Assembly (NCBI GenBank): GCA_020536535.1
Contig: JAHLWZ010001076.1
Location: 1-21,197 of the forward strand
Direction: 5' to 3'
From: Pelomyxa schiedti
Lineage: Eukaryota; Evosea; Pelobiontida; Pelomyxidae
DNA: 21,197 nucleotides
In this document: piece after piece, positions 17,879 to 21,197 of the stretch
Position numbering within the stretch: the first letter of the stretch is position 1
Layout of the letters: each line of letters opens with the position of its first letter
Notes under the pieces: model-generated
The model's input: the letters and a program-made list of their open reading frames with translations, nothing else
Databases searched by the model: none
Told to the model about the DNA's origin: nothing
Translations under genes and position numbers: made by a program

Positions 17879-19736
17879 ATGGAGCACTGGTCGGTGTCGC
17901 AGTACCTTCAAAGAGGCCAACAACTTCTTTCTCAAGTGCGCTTCACGTTTCGCCCTTCATTTTGAGGTTCGCACTCATTTCGGCTTGTGCTGTCGAAACA
18001 GGGACAAGAGACTTAAGAACGATGCTGCCGTGTGTCAAAGAGGGTGGAGGATATGTTTGCCCAGGTTTACAGTCTCTCGCGCCTGGTTAATCACCAAGTA
18101 CGCAGCCTGTGTACACTTTCAGAGTGGTTGTCAATCAGAGATGGCGTTCTCAAGACCCACGTTCTAAATGTGAAGCCCGAACTTTCTCTCTTACTTGCGT
18201 GATGTCCTAACTTCATTGTATGTGTAAAGATGGAAGCCTTACTGGCAACTTCATTGTCTGGAATTGATTCGGCTCTAGTTCCCCTGAAAGAAAAAGTTCT
18301 GGTAGTTCCTTTACTGACATCAATTTCGTTTTAACTCTGTCAAAGGACAGAAGCTTGAAAGCAACATGCTCCCGCAATCCTGAGACACTTTTTGACTTTG
18401 TTGATTCTGATCACGTAAATGAACTGAAGCAAAAGGCACAAGACTCTTGTCAAGCAATCAAGGTTAGAACTCGTCTACTTGATTTTGTGCAAACAGAACA
18501 TTAGGCATCCACAAATTCTTCCCAAATCGAGAAAGAATTTATGAACTCCAAGATATGTGTATTATCCCAGAAATACAAAGAATGCCACATTGATGAGTCT
18601 GCAATATCTCTTGCACGGTAAGAAATTCCCTCACTCATAAATTTGCTTATCAAGGCAAGAGAAAAGATTACTACTCAAGCCACAGAACTATCTATATTAA
18701 AAGATCTGTTCATATCCCTAGCAACAATCTACGATCAAGTGACCAAGTACATAAATTGTTTAATACAGTCTCCCCTTTAACACATGCCAGCTTGGTGATT
18801 GCCAGTTCTTCTAAAGGTCTGAGCATTTCTCGCCAAAACTCATTGAGCACTCAATCTTCTAGGTTTTATGGAATTGCTGGAAGCAATGACAACCTCAGAA
18901 AGTAAAATTGAATTGGCAGCATCTGAAGTTGACTCCCTACAAATAAAAGCTGACGATGCCTTCAAGTAAGGCGGCTGAGTGGCCTCCACCCTCATCTCGT
19001 GTAGGAAATTTGTCGATATTCTGTCAATGTTAGAAGAAATGAACATGGAAATACAGATTAAACTGAAAGTGTTAGATGATCTTGATGTACAATGCTTAGG
19101 CATGCTTTTTTTTTAACTGAAGAAATAGATTCAACTAAAAATCCACACGGATAATGCACAGCAAAATTTTGAATGCCTCAATCAACTTGAATTTTCGTAC
19201 CTTCCCATCTTCCATGGTTTTTCCATTTCCACATTTCTTTTATTTTTCCACTGCTGGGGGAAAAAACCATTAACGACCTATTAGTTACAAGGAGTACCTG
19301 AAATCTTACCTTGCCTTAATTGAAGAAATAAGGAGACGCCATAATGAGCATGCCAGACACCAAGCAATAGCTGACCATTGTTCTGAGGTAAAAACTAACA
19401 AAAAAACCCCCTTGTCGATACATCTAACATAGTCAAGAAACTCAACGCCTTATTTTCTGTGGAGGTTCAACTCAGAAAACTATTCGAGGAGAAGCACGGC
19501 GGCTTCCTGCCATCTACAATATGCCCTGCTATCACTGTACTTTCTCCTGACAAACGCCTCGAATTAAACTTGGAATTTAGGAAGAGCCGACCCACTATCT
19601 AATTTTACCCAAGACTTTTACTACCAATCTGCCAATGGTCGAGGCCCCAGTAGTGGTGGCAACATCACAACAACCACCCACAACCCCAAACACCACTCAG
19701 ACTCAGACTCCTCAAATAACTGCTGAGACGTCATGA
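17879..19736 (+). CDS. ATG17/FIP200-like autophagy scaffold (401 aa, 13 exons)
   Basis: Exons: 17879-17935, 18041-18169, 18230-18295, 18346-18462, 18505-18617, 18660-18746, 18791-18816, 18863-18965, 19005-19086, 19129-19196, 19285-19387, 19438-19536, 19581-19736; every phase closes. The product is almost wholly alpha-helical, with heptad-like segments such as VDSLQIKADDAF and ILSMLEEMNMEIQIKLKVL. An early FDFVDSDHVNELKQKA resembles the DFVD..V..L segment of ATG17. The strongest sign is the end of the helical part: YKEYLKSYLALIEEIRRR, then VQLRKLFEEKHGGFLPSTI, the E..LR..F.E..G.FLP pattern shared by ATG17 and FIP200/ATG11-type proteins. A Thr/Pro/Gln-rich tail of about 50 residues follows. ATG17/FIP200 dimers nucleate the ATG1/ULK1 complex at the autophagosome formation site. 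The family call rests on motifs and fold; a distant coiled-coil protein is the alternative. Confidence 0.78.
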
Positions 19737-20075
19737 CGACCACAAAAAACGCCGCCACTAAACTGTATAAGTTGCATGGTTCTTGTCCAACCGGATCTAA
19801 AAGAGGAACAAAAAATTGTTTTTTCACCAATTTCCGGAATTCTAAAGAAAAGAAAAGAAATGGTCACTGAGTGCACCATGGTGGTGAAGTGAGTGAGGGA
19901 AGAATCACAAACAGCCTGGCATTCATTAGGAATTGTACCCCTATGATTTCTGTGATGTGTATTACAGAATACTTGAACCATTAGAAGCAATCCAGCCGAA
20001 TGACAGCCAAGCATCGCCACTAGAGAAGTGATATTCCACAAGAAAGATTGCCAACTTTACTTAGTTGCCATCTTG
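19737..20075. other. Spacer between ATG17-like gene and right repeat arm
   Basis: About 340 bases holding the 3' flank of the ATG17-like gene and the 3' flank of the minus-strand right arm. Short open frames occur on the minus strand without recognisable domains or splice logic. I see no gene, RNA or repeat here. Confidence 0.5.
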
Positions 20076-20633
20076 TCAAGAGAGGGAATTGTACACAGAG
20101 ATAATCTTATGAAGTTGAGGGTGGTCAGCCCGAGGTTGATGATATGGCCTCTTTGCGTGGCGCTGGTGCTTGTGTGGCCAGACCTCACACTTGAGGCCAA
20201 CCCAGTTCTTGTAAAATTGATGACACCTCTTGCACCAATTCCTTGAAAGCCAGAAGAAGCCAATATGCTTCCACTGTGTGTGAAAAAGAGTTAGTCGTGG
20301 AGGAAATGAGGAAGTTCAGAGACCTTGGTTGCATCATCCGCTCCAAGATTTCAACTGCAAGATGAAATTTGTTCTGAACTTCCTTCCCCCATTCCTTGCT
20401 TGTGTTCAGCAAAGCAGACTTGTCGACCCACAGGTTTTTGGCACATTCAGAAGCAACCACAGAGAATTCGAGCTGCCAACGTGATACCTGTTTGCACTCG
20501 TTGGAAAGGATCCTACATATATGGTATACGTAATAGGTATTTACCAAAATTTTGAAGTCTGTTGTATTCTTCCAAGATTTCGAACATCAAGATACTCCAG
20601 CACGCCAGTAATTTCAACGTTATACCGAACCAT
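20076..20633 (-). pseudogene. F-box / Cys-His protein gene, right copy, frameshifted
   Basis: ATG at 20633-20631. Exon 20633-20545 encodes the F-box helix pair (VLEYLDVRNLGRIQQTSKFW) and splices with GTAAAT to an intact acceptor at 20512. Exon 20512-20324 gives ILSNECKQVSRWQLEFSVVA and NLWVDKSALLNTSKEWGKEV in one clean frame, so this copy shows the ancestral structure that the left copy lost. The third exon follows an intron (20323 to about 20275). It encodes KWKHIGFFWLSRNWCKRCHQ and a His-rich C-terminus, stop near 20085. Exon 2 has one base fewer than the left copy near 20335, which throws exon 3 out of frame. So this copy is broken by a single base, unless that is a sequencing error. Confidence 0.6.
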
Positions 20634-20740
20634 CAGACCGAGTCAATCCTTTGCTGTGTATTTTTCGCCTTGAGTTAATGCATTATATGTTGATTGAAAG
20701 TGGAGATGAAGCAAAGAGAGAAGAAATAGAAATACGGTAT

Positions 20741-21196
20741 CTAAGTGGTGTCTTTGGCAAACGGAATTGAACCTTGCAACTCCCAGTGCTCCTCTATGTC
20801 AGGCAATGTGGCTCTAACATGCTCTTCCCAGGTTCCTGAGGGTGAATTAAAGAAAAAAACCCATGAAAAGTTGTGCGGAATAAACCATCCAGAAAAATCT
20901 CAAGGGAAAACATGGAGTCCCCTCTGGCCCATAACTGGCAGAACTCAGGAGGAAACACACCACCATGCCGTGCCATTTCTTCCACCAAATCCCTTTGTCC
21001 AGTCGCAACTGCAACAACAATCGGAGTCAAGACTCTCTTGGGAAGCTCAAGGTTGTACCTCAGGATGCGGGGAAGGTTTCCCGCAACATTGGGATCAGCA
21101 CCAAGTGAAAGAAGCCTCATTGCCAACACTTCTTTTTTTCCCCGAACAGTTGTGTGAATTTTACCGGATGAGCGCAGGTTGACAGCCGATCCAGCT
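20741..21196 (-). CDS. Ankyrin-repeat protein, 3' part (right copy, partial)
   Basis: Cut by the window edge. The exon down to 20886 carries the same LLSLGADPN ankyrin hallmark and LWARGDSMFSLEIFLDG as the left copy. The intron 20885-20836 has a GTTTAT donor and CTCAG acceptor. Exon 20835-20741 gives TWEEHVRATLPDIEEHWELQ and stops at TAG 20743-20741. Compared with the left copy, 15 bases (five codons) are missing from the first ankyrin helix near 21140, in frame, which would shorten that repeat. The reading frame is otherwise intact. It is transcribed toward the left arm's mirror gene. Confidence 0.75.
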
Positions 21197-21197
21197 G

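Larger units (their letters stand above)
20076..21197 (-). repeat. Right arm of the long inverted repeat
   Basis: Mirror image of 1-1203 (see the left arm). The introns differ more than the exons, and the spacer between the ankyrin and F-box genes is still alignable. Together the arms bracket about 18.9 kb that holds the other eight genes. Confidence 0.9.

Noticed and set aside
1-21197. tRNA, rRNA or transposon open reading frames
   Set aside because: I looked for tRNA-like cloverleaf boxes, rRNA-like blocks and transposase or reverse transcriptase motifs on both strands and saw none that could be supported.

Overview
This is gene-dense nuclear DNA from a eukaryote, most likely a free-living protist. 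Spliceosomal introns with GT..AG ends interrupt nearly every gene. Most introns are 40-60 bases and a few, often the first, reach 100-210. I assembled the exons by hand from splice sites and reading phase, so most coding sequence lies in short exons with no long open frame. A P2X ion channel, an ATG17/FIP200-like autophagy scaffold, an RBR ubiquitin ligase, F-box and ankyrin proteins and a PARP-fold protein together fit an amoebozoan or unicellular opisthokont-like lineage. The sequence alone does not settle the organism.

Layout. The window edges are two arms of an inverted repeat of about 1.1-1.2 kb (1-1203 on + and 20076-21197 on -). Each arm holds the 3' part of an ankyrin-repeat gene followed by a decayed F-box/Cys-His gene. 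Between the arms lie eight genes: (1) a P2X-like receptor, + 1497-4308, 17 exons; (2) a small Cys-rich membrane protein, - 5114-4430; (3) a nucleoside 2-deoxyribosyltransferase-like/Nudix fusion, + 5520-7102, 9 exons; (4) a secreted beta-lactamase-fold serine hydrolase, - 9286-7141, 11 exons; (5) an ankyrin-RBR-CBM20 ubiquitin ligase of about 1298 residues, - 13690-9550, 6 exons; (6) an F-box/LRR-like protein, + 13826-15598; (7) a zinc-finger PARP-fold protein with an altered catalytic triad, - 17567-15689, 4 exons; (8) an ATG17/FIP200-like coiled-coil protein, + 17879-19736, 13 exons. Neighbours are mostly convergent with 37-120 base gaps, or divergent from shared upstream regions.

How the genes may work together. 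Nothing here is an operon. Several genes do belong to protein tagging and turnover: an RBR ligase, F-box proteins, a PARP-fold protein and an autophagy-initiation scaffold. The standout is gene 5. It joins ankyrin repeats, a complete RING1-IBR-RING2 module with its catalytic cysteine, and a C-terminal starch/glycogen-binding CBM20 domain in one chain. This suggests a ligase that works on polysaccharide, either marking glycogen-bound proteins or modifying the glucan itself, as reported for the RBR ligase HOIL-1. An ATG17-like gene 4 kb away makes a link to glycogen autophagy tempting, but that link is inference.
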